A DNA stretch of 64,000 nt from Bacillota bacterium. GTDB lineage: Bacteria; Bacillota; Clostridia; Peptostreptococcales; Acidaminobacteraceae. This document shows positions 1 through 8,118 of this stretch, piece by piece (the stretch's first letter is position 1; each line of letters opens with the position of its first letter). Under the pieces are notes generated by a model, which worked only from the letters and a program-made list of their open reading frames with translations, was not told where the DNA came from and made no database searches. Location of the stretch: assembly GCA_025210655.1 (NCBI GenBank), contig JAOARG010000044.1, forward strand, positions 1 to 64,000, in the 5' to 3' direction. Position numbers and translations under genes: made by a program.

Positions 1-2
1 GG

Positions 3-107
3 GATATATCAGGCTTTTGGCTTTATTACAAAAGACTAGAAAAAGATAAGTTTCAGTGGCCTGATGATACTGGTGCTAGTCATATTGAAAACAATGGGAC
101 AAACTAA
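3..107 (+). pseudogene. IS66 TnpB (Orf2) C-terminal fragment
   Basis: Reading from base 3, the frame gives SGFWLYYKRLEKDKFQWP. This is the conserved segment of IS66 Orf2/TnpB proteins, which typically read GFWLYYKRLE followed by a basic and aromatic residue and WP. The frame then runs a few codons into unrelated sequence and stops at 105-107. The N-terminal part is outside the window. TnpB is an accessory protein needed for IS66 transposition; this copy is broken by the deletion that joins it to tnpC. Confidence 0.65.
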
Positions 108-418
108 TTGGTTTTCTCGAGGATGGAAGATTAGTCCCAGATAACAATCATGCCGAAAGGGCTATTAAAAGTTTTGTTATTGGCAGGAAAAATTGGTTGT
201 TTTCTAAATCTTCAAAAGGTGCTACTTCAAGTGGTATTATATATAGCATCGTTGAAACTGCAAAAGCTAATAACTTAAATGTTTTCAAATACTTAACATA
301 TCTATTTGAAGAGCTTCCAAACATAGATCTTGAAGATTTTGATCAGTTGGATGCTTTATTGCTATGGAAAGAAACCATCCCTAATGAAATCTTATTAATA
401 CCTAAAAACAGTAAATAA
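89..418 (+). pseudogene. IS66 transposase (TnpC) C-terminal fragment
   Basis: The open frame after a TGA at 86-88 reads QWDKLIGFLEDGRLVPDNN, then HAERAIKSFVIGRKNWLF, then the C-terminal IS66 segment with YSIVETAKANNLN and YLTYLFEELPN. The NNHAERAIK block carries the last acidic catalytic residue of the DDE transposase and lies just before the IS66 C-terminal domain. The DDE residues further upstream are missing, so only about 109 of the usual roughly 500 residues remain. An apparent start at 197 is an internal TTG and not a real gene start. Confidence 0.8.
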
Positions 419-498
419 ACTAAGCCTTTAGCTACAATATATCTATATTGTAACTAAGGGCTTTAGTTTTGTATATGTGTAGGTGGATTGACGCTTAC

Positions 499-766
499 TT
501 TTGTTTGTAAATTGTAATTGGTAATACCCCCACCAAGTTTCAATTGTGTATGGATGAAGTTCTAATTTTGATAAGGTTTTCACTCATCTTTTCAAAGAAC
601 TTTACATAGGCATCATCAAAATTAACTTTATCTACTTCTCTTTATAGTATGACTAACTGACACCTGTAACTAAATATTCTTTACCATTTTATCACATTAT
701 GATTATGTAACCATAATTGTTATATCATGAAGCCACATAATCCATCTATAAGTAATAATTGTTATC
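499..766. other. Intergenic stretch beyond the IS66 end
   Basis: No intact gene is visible. On the minus strand a 30-40 codon open stretch near 550-650 contains FDDAYVKFFEKMSENLIKI and then stops. It may be a decayed end of an unknown gene, but I could not assign it. The rest is AT-rich with no clear terminator for the minus-strand gene that ends at 767. Confidence 0.4.
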
Positions 767-1972
767 TCAGTCAAACTCATCATAAGGATGCTTACATTCA
801 TAGCAGATATACGTTATAGCATCAGGAGTTGTATCACCAGAATAGTCTGTTGTTTCCTCAACTTCTGATAGCGGAAATTCTCTAATACAGTCCTCACAAG
901 TCACTCTTGCTACAATTTCCCCACATGACAAACACAGATGATAGCCATGTGGCTCATACAAAGCCAACGAATGGCAATTACATCGAGGACACTCATAGAT
1001 TTCATTATCACTTAATTCATCATCAAACTTTATAAATGTAGAGTAGAAAAAAAAATCATTGAACTCTTCATGACAACAATAGCACTTTATCTTACTATCC
1101 TCATGAACTATCAATTCGGAATTACATATATTACATTTCACTACTACTCCATTTAATTCAATTTTCTTACGATTGTCTTTTTCAAACCTTTTCTTGGCGT
1201 CATTGATCAAAGCCGTCATTGCCATTTGCTGTTTTAAATAATCCTTAAAACTTTCTTCACCTAATAAATCAGAAAGCTTAACCTTTTTTTCGTAGAATCT
1301 ACGATGTAGGTTCACAAATATAGGTACAGCTTTACTAATATTGTCAGCTGCATTGAATCTATTAACTTCAAAAGTTGAATGCATACCTAGATTACGAAGT
1401 GATCTAAGTTTGTTTATTATTCTATTATAATTTTCATCTATCTTAAAATCTGCAAGTTTTTCCAATCTGCTTACTAATGTATCATAGTTTACGCTATGCC
1501 TTTTATGAATAGGTTCTGCAAAGTCTTCCACTTTAGAGTAAATAAGGGATGGATGTTCATGACTCAGGATATCTTTTAACATCAACTCAAAAGCAGAGAA
1601 CATTTCTTTTATTGCGATTTTATAGTATTTAGGGTAATTATCTCCTTTGATAAATGAATCTATTGCAACTACAAATGAGTCTACTGCATTATCATATAAA
1701 TCTAGCTTTATTGTGTCAAAGCTCTGTTTAACCTTTAACTCCCAACTTCTAGTTCCTTTAGTTGTATCAAGTTCATATTTCACATTGCAAATCTTGCAAG
1801 ATAGATACACAGTATGATCTCTAAACCCTGGGATATTGTCATGTTCTTCAATAACTCTTCCTGCACCACAAGGACATTTATATTCCAATCTTTCAATATC
1901 ACCCTCGCCAGAACCATATCCAGGGCTATCTGATATATCCCTACTTATTAATTCTGTTCTCATTCTCTTCAT
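767..1972 (-). CDS. HEPN-motif protein with flanking zinc ribbons
   Basis: A 401-residue protein I cannot assign to a named family. It has a zinc-ribbon-like N-terminus (CPC near residue 33, CKIC near 60). The central helical region of about residues 75-230 contains RNLGMH at residues 193-198. This matches the R-polar-x3-H motif of HEPN domains, which are often RNases in toxin-antitoxin and abortive-infection systems. The C-terminal third has more Cys pairs (CNIC, CYCC, CPRC, CLSC, CEDC, CYEC), suggesting three or more zinc ribbons. The start is ATG behind AAGGAG. The neighbour upstream is an AIPR-family resistance gene, so a defence role is inferred from motif and context. A non-catalytic HEPN scaffold is the alternative. 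Confidence 0.55.
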   Translation of the reverse strand: MKRMRTELISRDISDSPGYGSGEGDIERLEYKCPCGAGRVIEEHDNIPGFRDHTVYLSCKICNVKYELDTTKGTRSWELKVKQSFDTIKLDLYDNAVDSFVVAIDSFIKGDNYPKYYKIAIKEMFSAFELMLKDILSHEHPSLIYSKVEDFAEPIHKRHSVNYDTLVSRLEKLADFKIDENYNRIINKLRSLRNLGMHSTFEVNRFNAADNISKAVPIFVNLHRRFYEKKVKLSDLLGEESFKDYLKQQMAMTALINDAKKRFEKDNRKKIELNGVVVKCNICNSELIVHEDSKIKCYCCHEEFNDFFFYSTFIKFDDELSDNEIYECPRCNCHSLALYEPHGYHLCLSCGEIVARVTCEDCIREFPLSEVEETTDYSGDTTPDAITYICYECKHPYDEFD

Positions 1973-2097
1973 TTTCTCCTTTTTAAACTAAAATATCCTC
2001 TAATCTTCATTAGAGTTTTACCACAATTTTTAACCATTCACAATAAGCCCAATATATAACAAGCCAGTATTTACTTTTTTTATAATATTTCTAGGGT

Positions 2098-2207
2098 TTG
2101 GGACACAGTCCCAAGTATTTATAGGGTATGGGAGAATCCCATCAAGCACTTTGTATGACAAAGTGGAAGCTTGCCCGCAGGAAGGCAGAGCCTTCTGATG
2201 ACTGCGG
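2098..2207. repeat. Cluster of short hairpins (array 1)
   Basis: Four consecutive perfect stems with three-base loops lie here: TTGGGAC/GTCCCAA at 2098-2114, ATGGGA/TCCCAT at 2128-2142, CACTTTGT/ACAAAGTG at 2147-2165 and GAAGGC/GCCTTC at 2181-2195. The last is nested in CCGCAG/CTGCGG at 2175-2207. The stems differ from one another, so this is not one repeated unit. It lies 3' of the AIPR gene. An open frame of 68 codons across it is best explained by the palindromes. Confidence 0.7.
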
Positions 2208-2268
2208 TTTGGTTGGGATATTGAAATGTATATCATTCTAAATAACTCACAACTATAAGCTTGTCCAC

Positions 2269-4038
2269 TTAGACACCTTGCTCTAGATAAAAGGATTTAA
2301 TAATATAATCTGTAGTTTCTTTTCGTTCAAATAATTTTCGGTCTTCCAATTCTAAGGAATTTTGCTGGATGATATTATTCAAATACTCTATCGCACCTTC
2401 TATTATTTCAAATGCTTTAGATTCAGTAGCTATTGCATCACTAATTTTTTGAGAGAGTGATTTCAATTTTTTATTGTTCAAATCTAAATTTCGGTCTTTT
2501 TCAGAAGAGAGTTGGAGTTTTACCGTCATCATAATGTGCCATTTCATTCTGCGATACTCCTTAAATTCTCTTTTTTTATTAAAGAATTGATCAACTCTAT
2601 AATACATTAATGCACTAGAATGATATGCTTCTAAAATATGGTCCTCTAAAAAAATCTTATCTTTAAGTTTTCTAGCTACTGTACCATAATGGCCCGACAC
2701 TCCGTGAGGATTGTTTTTAAACATTGAAGCCACTGCTTTAATTTGAATAGGTATACTGATTATTCTATTTTTTATAATCGATGATTTTCTATATTGGTTA
2801 GTTCTCCTCTCGTAGTATATATTAACATCATACTTATTTGAACTACTATTTTCTCTATTTACTGATATAAAGTAATCTTCCAACATCTTATGAAACGCAT
2901 TCAGTGAATCAAGTTGTTCAGGTTTTAATCCAGTTTGACTATTTGTTGCTTTAACTATCTTTGTCTTGGTCTGATCATCAGTAGTCTTAATAAGTCTAAT
3001 TGGTAATGATATACTCTTTTCTTTAATTTCTTCTATGTTCTCCAATATCACATTACTTGTTTGACAGCCATTAACAATCTGATAGTTTACTAATGTATAT
3101 TTTTCTCCAGTTGGTTTAATATCGTCAGCTATAATAGTAATTCCATTATTTAATATTCCAAACAATTGAGCATTGTCACTTTTTAAACAGTTTTCCATGT
3201 TTGTATTTACTTCATTATCAATAATACCTAAAAAATCACGAATGTTGTCATCAAAAACTCTCCTAACACCATTAGTTTCGTCGTCAAATAACAACTTTAT
3301 GTATTGATTGATGTCTACCAATCCAAAATATGCTGATTGAATATTTTCTCCATCATACGAATATGTCAATACTTTCGGCAACAAAATAGTCGCCTCTAAA
3401 TCTTGTGTTATGTTACGATAAAATTTTTGTATTTCTTTAATTCCTATAGGAGTAAAAGTTATTGCATTTTCATTATCTGATAAGTATCCTGAACTATTAA
3501 GTAACTCTAAACCATCATCAATTGATTGTTGAATATCACTAGATAACTGTGTTGTTTGAGACTGCGTGGCATAATATAAATGACACCTGGGATTACCTTT
3601 CCTTAATAAATTACTATTAGCATAGATTTTGTTTTTTAATTCCCAATGAGTCTCAATTTCAGGAATAGAACATTCTTCTTCTATTATGAACTTATTAATA
3701 TTTTTAAAAAAATAATTTATTTTATCATCCGAAAAACTATTTGATGTTTTAGATTGAGTAAATATAAACTCGACATCTAGTGTCTCAGCTGTTTCAATAC
3801 TATACTCTAAGTCCTCCTCCGTCGATATCATTCTATTATTGACTATTATCGCTACACCATCTATTGCTTTTGCATCTCCTGTATCCATCTTCATAAAATC
3901 AGAATCATTATCCTTGATATGGTTCTCTAATGTACAATAATTAATAAAATGCTCAAAAACGAGATTTGAATCCTCAGTATCTAAACTAAAATTTGATTTA
4001 AACTCTTCAAGAAAGTTTTGAACAATCACGTTCTTCAA
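2269..4038 (-). CDS. AIPR family phage-resistance protein
   Basis: A 589-residue protein of the AIPR (abortive infection phage resistance) family. Recognition rests on the central block with FGILNNGITIIADDI and YQIVNGCQTSNVI, and on the N-terminal FIFTQSKTS segment, which recalls the nuclease-like N-terminal part of these proteins. AIPR proteins are linked to phage defence and often sit near restriction or abortive-infection genes. The sequence GAGGTG lies seven bases before a TTG at 4038, which I prefer as start. A GTG at 4047 would overlap that ribosome site. It lies upstream of the HEPN/zinc-ribbon gene on the same strand, with hairpin array 1 between. Molecular activity is not certain. 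Confidence 0.7.
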   Translation of the reverse strand: MKNVIVQNFLEEFKSNFSLDTEDSNLVFEHFINYCTLENHIKDNDSDFMKMDTGDAKAIDGVAIIVNNRMISTEEDLEYSIETAETLDVEFIFTQSKTSNSFSDDKINYFFKNINKFIIEEECSIPEIETHWELKNKIYANSNLLRKGNPRCHLYYATQSQTTQLSSDIQQSIDDGLELLNSSGYLSDNENAITFTPIGIKEIQKFYRNITQDLEATILLPKVLTYSYDGENIQSAYFGLVDINQYIKLLFDDETNGVRRVFDDNIRDFLGIIDNEVNTNMENCLKSDNAQLFGILNNGITIIADDIKPTGEKYTLVNYQIVNGCQTSNVILENIEEIKEKSISLPIRLIKTTDDQTKTKIVKATNSQTGLKPEQLDSLNAFHKMLEDYFISVNRENSSSNKYDVNIYYERRTNQYRKSSIIKNRIISIPIQIKAVASMFKNNPHGVSGHYGTVARKLKDKIFLEDHILEAYHSSALMYYRVDQFFNKKREFKEYRRMKWHIMMTVKLQLSSEKDRNLDLNNKKLKSLSQKISDAIATESKAFEIIEGAIEYLNNIIQQNSLELEDRKLFERKETTDYIIKSFYLEQGV

Positions 4039-4217
4039 TATAATCACCTCACTGCTTATTAAAAATAGTTACTGTATAAATCTAAATATAACTAAAACAT
4101 ATATTTCATTTCTAATCCAGATTATACCACATAATATGAAGCAAATACTATGGTAACAATTAAACTTTTTATCAAGATCATCATTCAGCGTATAGATTAA
4201 CACTAGAATATCATATT

Positions 4218-4442
4218 CTACTTCAACAAATTCAACCGATGCATCAAAACAACACAATCACTATATCCACGCATATAAAAGAAATCTCCATCAAGTTCCT
4301 GCACATCCCTTAAGTCCATCATATAATCTCTTATACACTGGCTTTGTTCCTTAGAACACTCATCCAACGCCTTAAAAAATTGCTCTTCTCGTTCTTCTAA
4401 CAAAGCAACTAATTCTGCATAATGAGGAATTCTTTCTAGCAT
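4218..4442 (-). CDS. Small acidic protein, DUF6809-like
   Basis: A 74-residue helical protein rich in Glu and Asp, ending with a GYSDCVVLMHRLNLL-like segment. The pattern of an acidic helical N-terminus and a final F/Y-x-x-G-x-x-x-x-x-x-x-M helix resembles small proteins (DUF6809) found on mobile elements in Firmicutes. Function is unknown. There is only a weak ribosome site before the ATG. It lies at the edge of the accessory patch that also holds the AIPR and HEPN genes. Confidence 0.5.
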   Translation of the reverse strand: MLERIPHYAELVALLEEREEQFFKALDECSKEQSQCIRDYMMDLRDVQELDGDFFYMRGYSDCVVLMHRLNLLK

Positions 4443-4544
4443 ATTTGCTCTTGTTGAATCATACGGTTAAATCACTCTATACAAATGTCGTTACTCCCAT
4501 GATAAGAGCGACTTCAATCGATGGTCTTGAGGAAACAATATAAA

Positions 4545-4576
4545 AGAACCTTATTCCATCTCTGAAATAAGGTTCT
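4545..4576 (-). terminator. Rho-independent terminator
   Basis: The stem AGAACCTTATT/AATAAGGTTCT has a ten-base loop and is followed on the minus strand by TTTTAT. It would end transcripts coming from rlmD through hairpin array 2. Confidence 0.65.
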
Positions 4577-4615
4577 AATTATTTTATATTAATTTCTCCC
4601 TATAGAAATATCCAT

Positions 4616-4712
4616 GGATGAACTGCAAAGCAGTTTCCCTAGTCTAGAAGCAAATTCATGCTTCTCACCTAGATGCAAGTTCACTTGTCCCTAGATGGTG
4701 TGCAAACACCCC
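4616..4712. repeat. Hairpin array 2 with CCTAG linkers
   Basis: Four different small hairpins are separated by a recurring linker. The stems are AACTGC/GCAGTT (4621-4635), AGAAGCA/TGCTTCT (4646-4665), CAAGT/ACTTG (4676-4687) and GGTGT/ACACC (4697-4710). The linkers are variants of C-C-C-T-A-G-A/T at 4637-4645, 4667-4674, 4689-4696 and 4710-4716. The array ends exactly at the rlmD stop codon and is followed by a terminator, so it would be the rlmD 3' UTR. No mirrored half is evident here. Confidence 0.75.
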
Positions 4713-6068
4713 CTAGACTCTCTCTAGTTTACAAATAACCTCACAATGTGGTGTGTGTGGGAACATATCAACTGGTACAACTTTTTTAACTTTATATCCG
4801 CTCTTTTCAAGCTGTACTAAATTGTCAACCAATGTTTTAGGATTACATGAAATGTATACCATTTCTTTTGCTCCAAATTTGATTATCTTATTTAGTGCTT
4901 TTTCTGTAATTCCCATTCTAGGTGGATCTACTACTATCATATCCGGTTTATTGTTTTTAACTTTATCTAATTCGTCAAATACATCTCCAGCTATAAATGT
5001 ACAGTTATCTAAATTGTTTAGTTTTGCATTTTCTCTTGCTGCTATTACTGCATCTTCTACAATCTCAATACCGATAACTTCCTTAGCTTTTTGAGAAAGT
5101 ACCTGAGCTATTGTTCCTGTTCCTGTAAATAGGTCAAAGATTTTCTTTCCTTCTATATCACCAAGATAATCAATTGCCTTTGTATATAGTACTTCTGCTC
5201 CTATTGGATTGGTTTGGAAGAATGAATAGAATGATACTTTGAATTTAAGTCCTAGTAGTTCTTCCATATAGTAATCTCTACCGTATAGTATATCTATTGG
5301 TCCTTGGACCATATCACTTATATTATCATTTTGAATGTGTAAAATTCCTACTATTTCACCATCAAGATCTAATCCTCTTAATACTTCAACAAATTCAGCC
5401 TTATCCATTGGTGTTTCTGTAACTGCTGAAAGTCCGATAAGAATCTCTTTTGTCTTAATGCTTTTTCTAATAGTAAAATGTCTTACAAATCCTTCATGTG
5501 TTTTTCTATTAAAATGATCTATATTTCTATCTTTAAAAAATGCTAATGTTGTAGTTAGTATTTTTCTATAATCTTCATCTACTAGATGACACTTATCTAC
5601 TGTAACTACATCATGGACTCTTCCTTTTTTATGCATTCCTAAGGTAGTTTCTCCACCTTTCATTTCATTTCCAAATGAAAACTCCATCTTATTTCTATAT
5701 TCAAAAGTAAGTGGGCTGGCAATAATATCAAAAAATTCATAGTTTTCAATATTTCCGTTCTCAAGAAGCTTCTTAACATTGTATTCCTTATGCTTTAGCT
5801 GATTTTCATATGATAGAGTCTGTAAAGAACATCCTCCACACTGTCCAAAATGTTCACAGAAAGACGATTCTTCCATCTCTCCTTGTTTAAGAACTTCTAA
5901 AAGTTTACCTACCATTTTATCTTTTTTTGATCTAGTAATCTTTACTTTTACTTCCTGACCTTTTAGTACACCCTTAACTTCTACCCTCTTGTCTTCATGG
6001 TAACCCACGCCAACATTAGGATATTTTGTATCTTCTATTAATATATCAAGTATTTTTCTTTTTCTCAT
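4713..6068 (-). CDS. rlmD: 23S rRNA (uracil-5-)-methyltransferase, RlmD/RumA type
   Basis: A 451-residue SAM-dependent RNA methyltransferase that makes 5-methyluridine. An N-terminal TRAM-type RNA-binding domain covers about residues 1-60. Cysteines in FCEHFGQCGGC near residue 75 are those that bind a 4Fe-4S cluster in RumA. The SAM site FDLFTGTGTIAQVL lies near residue 305. VVDPPRMG and the catalytic YISCNPKTL complete the C-terminal Rossmann domain. Length fits the family. Firmicutes have several paralogues, so the exact target uridine (U1939 or another) is not settled. The stop codon abuts hairpin array 2. Confidence 0.85.
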   Translation of the reverse strand: MRKRKILDILIEDTKYPNVGVGYHEDKRVEVKGVLKGQEVKVKITRSKKDKMVGKLLEVLKQGEMEESSFCEHFGQCGGCSLQTLSYENQLKHKEYNVKKLLENGNIENYEFFDIIASPLTFEYRNKMEFSFGNEMKGGETTLGMHKKGRVHDVVTVDKCHLVDEDYRKILTTTLAFFKDRNIDHFNRKTHEGFVRHFTIRKSIKTKEILIGLSAVTETPMDKAEFVEVLRGLDLDGEIVGILHIQNDNISDMVQGPIDILYGRDYYMEELLGLKFKVSFYSFFQTNPIGAEVLYTKAIDYLGDIEGKKIFDLFTGTGTIAQVLSQKAKEVIGIEIVEDAVIAARENAKLNNLDNCTFIAGDVFDELDKVKNNKPDMIVVDPPRMGITEKALNKIIKFGAKEMVYISCNPKTLVDNLVQLEKSGYKVKKVVPVDMFPHTPHCEVICKLERV

Positions 6069-6159
6069 TATTGTCTCCTCACCAAAATCTTTTGCCTTTT
6101 CAATCTTTTTAATTATAATCTGTAATACTGATTAATTCAACTAAATTTATAAATTAAAA

Positions 6160-6183
6160 GAGCACAGTGTATAGCCTGTGCTC
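6160..6183 (-). terminator. Rho-independent terminator
   Basis: The stem GAGCACA/TGTGCTC with a ten-base loop is followed by TTTTAATTT on the minus strand. It ends the transcript of the regulator gene just upstream. Confidence 0.7.
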
Positions 6184-6189
6184 CAAATC

Positions 6190-7020
6190 CTATCCATATA
6201 TCAAACTCTCACAAAGATGGTTATATGTTTTTTTATATTCTTCTCTTTGGAATATGGTCCAATCATACCTTTCATTTTCAAAGTAGTTCCCTCGGTATAG
6301 CTTATAAGCTTCAAAACTATTATCATCATTTAGTCTTTTTTCAAACTCTATGTTGTCAATACTGCACAGCTCGACATTAATTCTATAACTATCCCTGTTA
6401 ACTTCATAAATATCTTCTATCCCATACTCTATAAGTTTTTTCCTCAATCTATGGGAGGTTGAATGAAGGCTTGAATGACCTTTTTCATAATCAAATTCCG
6501 GCCAAAGATTTTCTACTATCTTTTCCCAACCTACTGAATTTCCCCTATTATGAATAAGAAATGCAAATAGTTCCCTAGCCTTATTATATCCCATATTGAT
6601 ATATTCGGAATCTACATATAATTCAAATGATTTAAATGTTCTTACTTCTATATCGTGAAGACAGTCTTCCTTAATATTATTATAAAGTAGAAGTTTCTCT
6701 ACAGATCTATATATTCTATCTAAATCATTGGGCCTAGTGATATAATCAATCAAATTATACTCAAATGATTTTAATACAAAATTAGAATTTGTCGAAATTA
6801 CAATTATCATCGCCTTAGGATATCTCTTTTGTATCCATTCCATATAAGTCCAGTACTGCTTGGTATCAACTAATGGATCAATAATAAAAAAATCTATATA
6901 ATCAAACTCTTCATAGGTAAACTTCTCAAATTCCCCATCTATTACAATATGCTTATTCTCAGTAAAAATATTTTTCAAATAGCTTTTCCTAAACCTACTT
7001 ATTATTATTCCCCTTAGCAC
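6190..7020 (-). CDS. SARP-like regulator with receiver-like N-terminus
   Basis: A 276-residue transcription factor. The first 115 residues look like a CheY-type receiver: YIDFFIIDPLV holds the phosphorylation-site Asp, but the usual Lys of the KP motif is replaced in YITRPND. A winged helix of OmpR/SARP type follows (about residues 125-205, with KARELFAFLIHNRGN and SSLHSTSHRLRKKL), then a short bacterial-transcription-activation-like tail rich in Tyr. It starts with GTG behind GGAG. No kinase lies beside it, and the missing Lys suggests phosphorylation-independent signalling. Target unknown; the divergent metallo-hydrolase gene starts about 190 bases away. Confidence 0.65.
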   Translation of the reverse strand: MLRGIIISRFRKSYLKNIFTENKHIVIDGEFEKFTYEEFDYIDFFIIDPLVDTKQYWTYMEWIQKRYPKAMIIVISTNSNFVLKSFEYNLIDYITRPNDLDRIYRSVEKLLLYNNIKEDCLHDIEVRTFKSFELYVDSEYINMGYNKARELFAFLIHNRGNSVGWEKIVENLWPEFDYEKGHSSLHSTSHRLRKKLIEYGIEDIYEVNRDSYRINVELCSIDNIEFEKRLNDDNSFEAYKLYRGNYFENERYDWTIFQREEYKKTYNHLCESLIYG

Positions 7021-7211
7021 ATAATCACTCCATTACTGATTACATAATCAAAATATTTCCTAATCTACAACTATTCATGATGAAGCTATTTTACCTTCCA
7101 AATATTCCTATTAATATTTTATCCTATTAATGATATAATGTTAATTGTTTTATTATAACTAACGAATAATTTACTTTTAGGGTTAAATATAAATTAGAAA
7201 GGTTGATAGAT

Positions 7212-8102
7212 ATGTTCAAATTAAAGCATCTTAAGGGACGTACCAGCGTTCTTATGGGACCTACAAATGTAGGAGTATACAAGATAAATGATTATGACTG
7301 TATATTAATAGACACTTGCCACTTTGACAAAATAGGAGATAGTCTTTTAAAGACATTAAAGAACAACTTTTTAAATCCTGTTGCAATAATCAATACCCAT
7401 TTCCACGGTGACCATATTGGAGCCAATAAACTAATAAAGAAAAACTTCAGATCTAAAATCTACGCACCAACTATTGAGGACTTCTTTATTAACAATGTGG
7501 ATTACTATCCACTGTTTGTATTTAGTGCAAAGCACTTTTCCTTTATGAACAAATTTAAAGACTATGCTGTATCTCCAGATTTTCCTATTACACCAAATCA
7601 AGAGGAAATCAAGATAGAAGACATAGTTTTCAAACTTATGAATCTTAAGGGACATACACCTAACCAAAAAGGAATAGTAACACCCGACAATGTTGTATTT
7701 ATCGGCGATAGCGTTGTTGGAGAACCAGTAATAGACGTAATGAAATTCATCTATACTTTTAATCTACAAGATGATTTCGATACAAAAGAAAGACTTATTG
7801 ATTCAAACTACGATTTATATATACCATCCCACGGTAACGTAACAAAAGATATTACAGCAGTAATTCAAAAAAACATGGACAACATTATGAGAAATATGGA
7901 CTTCATAAGAGAATCCCTTGTAGAAGCAAAAACTATGGAAGAACTAATGGTCGTAGTATATAATAGGTACGGATATACACAGGAACTAGTTCCTTACTAT
8001 GTTTTCAAATCATGTATCATGGCATACATCTCTTATCTTGAGCATAAGGGCGAGATTGAGATAGTATTTAAGAATCATATACCGGCTTATAAAGTGAAAT
8101 AA
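7212..8102 (+). CDS. MBL-fold metallo-hydrolase
   Basis: A 296-residue metallo-beta-lactamase-fold hydrolase. The metal-binding motif NTHFHGDHIG lies near residue 65, further ligands are likely His in LKGHTPNQ and Asp in FIGDSVV, and SHGNV supplies the last His. The C-terminal 80 residues form a helical extension. Substrate is unknown; the family includes glyoxalases and hydrolases of small esters. AGAAAGG lies nine bases before the ATG at 7212, which I prefer over a TTG at 7203 that touches the ribosome site. It is convergent with a thioesterase gene; a large hairpin array lies between them. Confidence 0.75.
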   Translation: MFKLKHLKGRTSVLMGPTNVGVYKINDYDCILIDTCHFDKIGDSLLKTLKNNFLNPVAIINTHFHGDHIGANKLIKKNFRSKIYAPTIEDFFINNVDYYPLFVFSAKHFSFMNKFKDYAVSPDFPITPNQEEIKIEDIVFKLMNLKGHTPNQKGIVTPDNVVFIGDSVVGEPVIDVMKFIYTFNLQDDFDTKERLIDSNYDLYIPSHGNVTKDITAVIQKNMDNIMRNMDFIRESLVEAKTMEELMVVVYNRYGYTQELVPYYVFKSCIMAYISYLEHKGEIEIVFKNHIPAYKVK

Positions 8103-8118
8103 TTATTTATATTATTTC

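Larger units (their letters stand above)
1..498 (+). mobile_element. IS66-family remnant with internal deletion
   Basis: The left part encodes the C-terminal side of the IS66 accessory protein TnpB (Orf2). The right part encodes the C-terminal domain of the IS66 transposase TnpC. The two are joined within about 20 bases, so most of tnpC is missing. The bases GACGCTTAC at 490-498 are the reverse complement of GTAAGCGTC, the usual start of IS66 terminal repeats, so this is probably the right end. The left end lies outside the window. A hairpin at 420-468 follows the transposase stop. The element cannot move by itself. Confidence 0.75.

Noticed and set aside
2030-2236. 68-codon open frame on the minus strand
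   Set aside because: It lies across hairpin array 1, has no ribosome site, and its length is explained by the palindromes.
4069-4257. 62-codon open frame overlapping the DUF6809-like gene
   Set aside because: It overlaps a better gene in another frame and has no ribosome site; Cys- and Ile-rich translation looks random.
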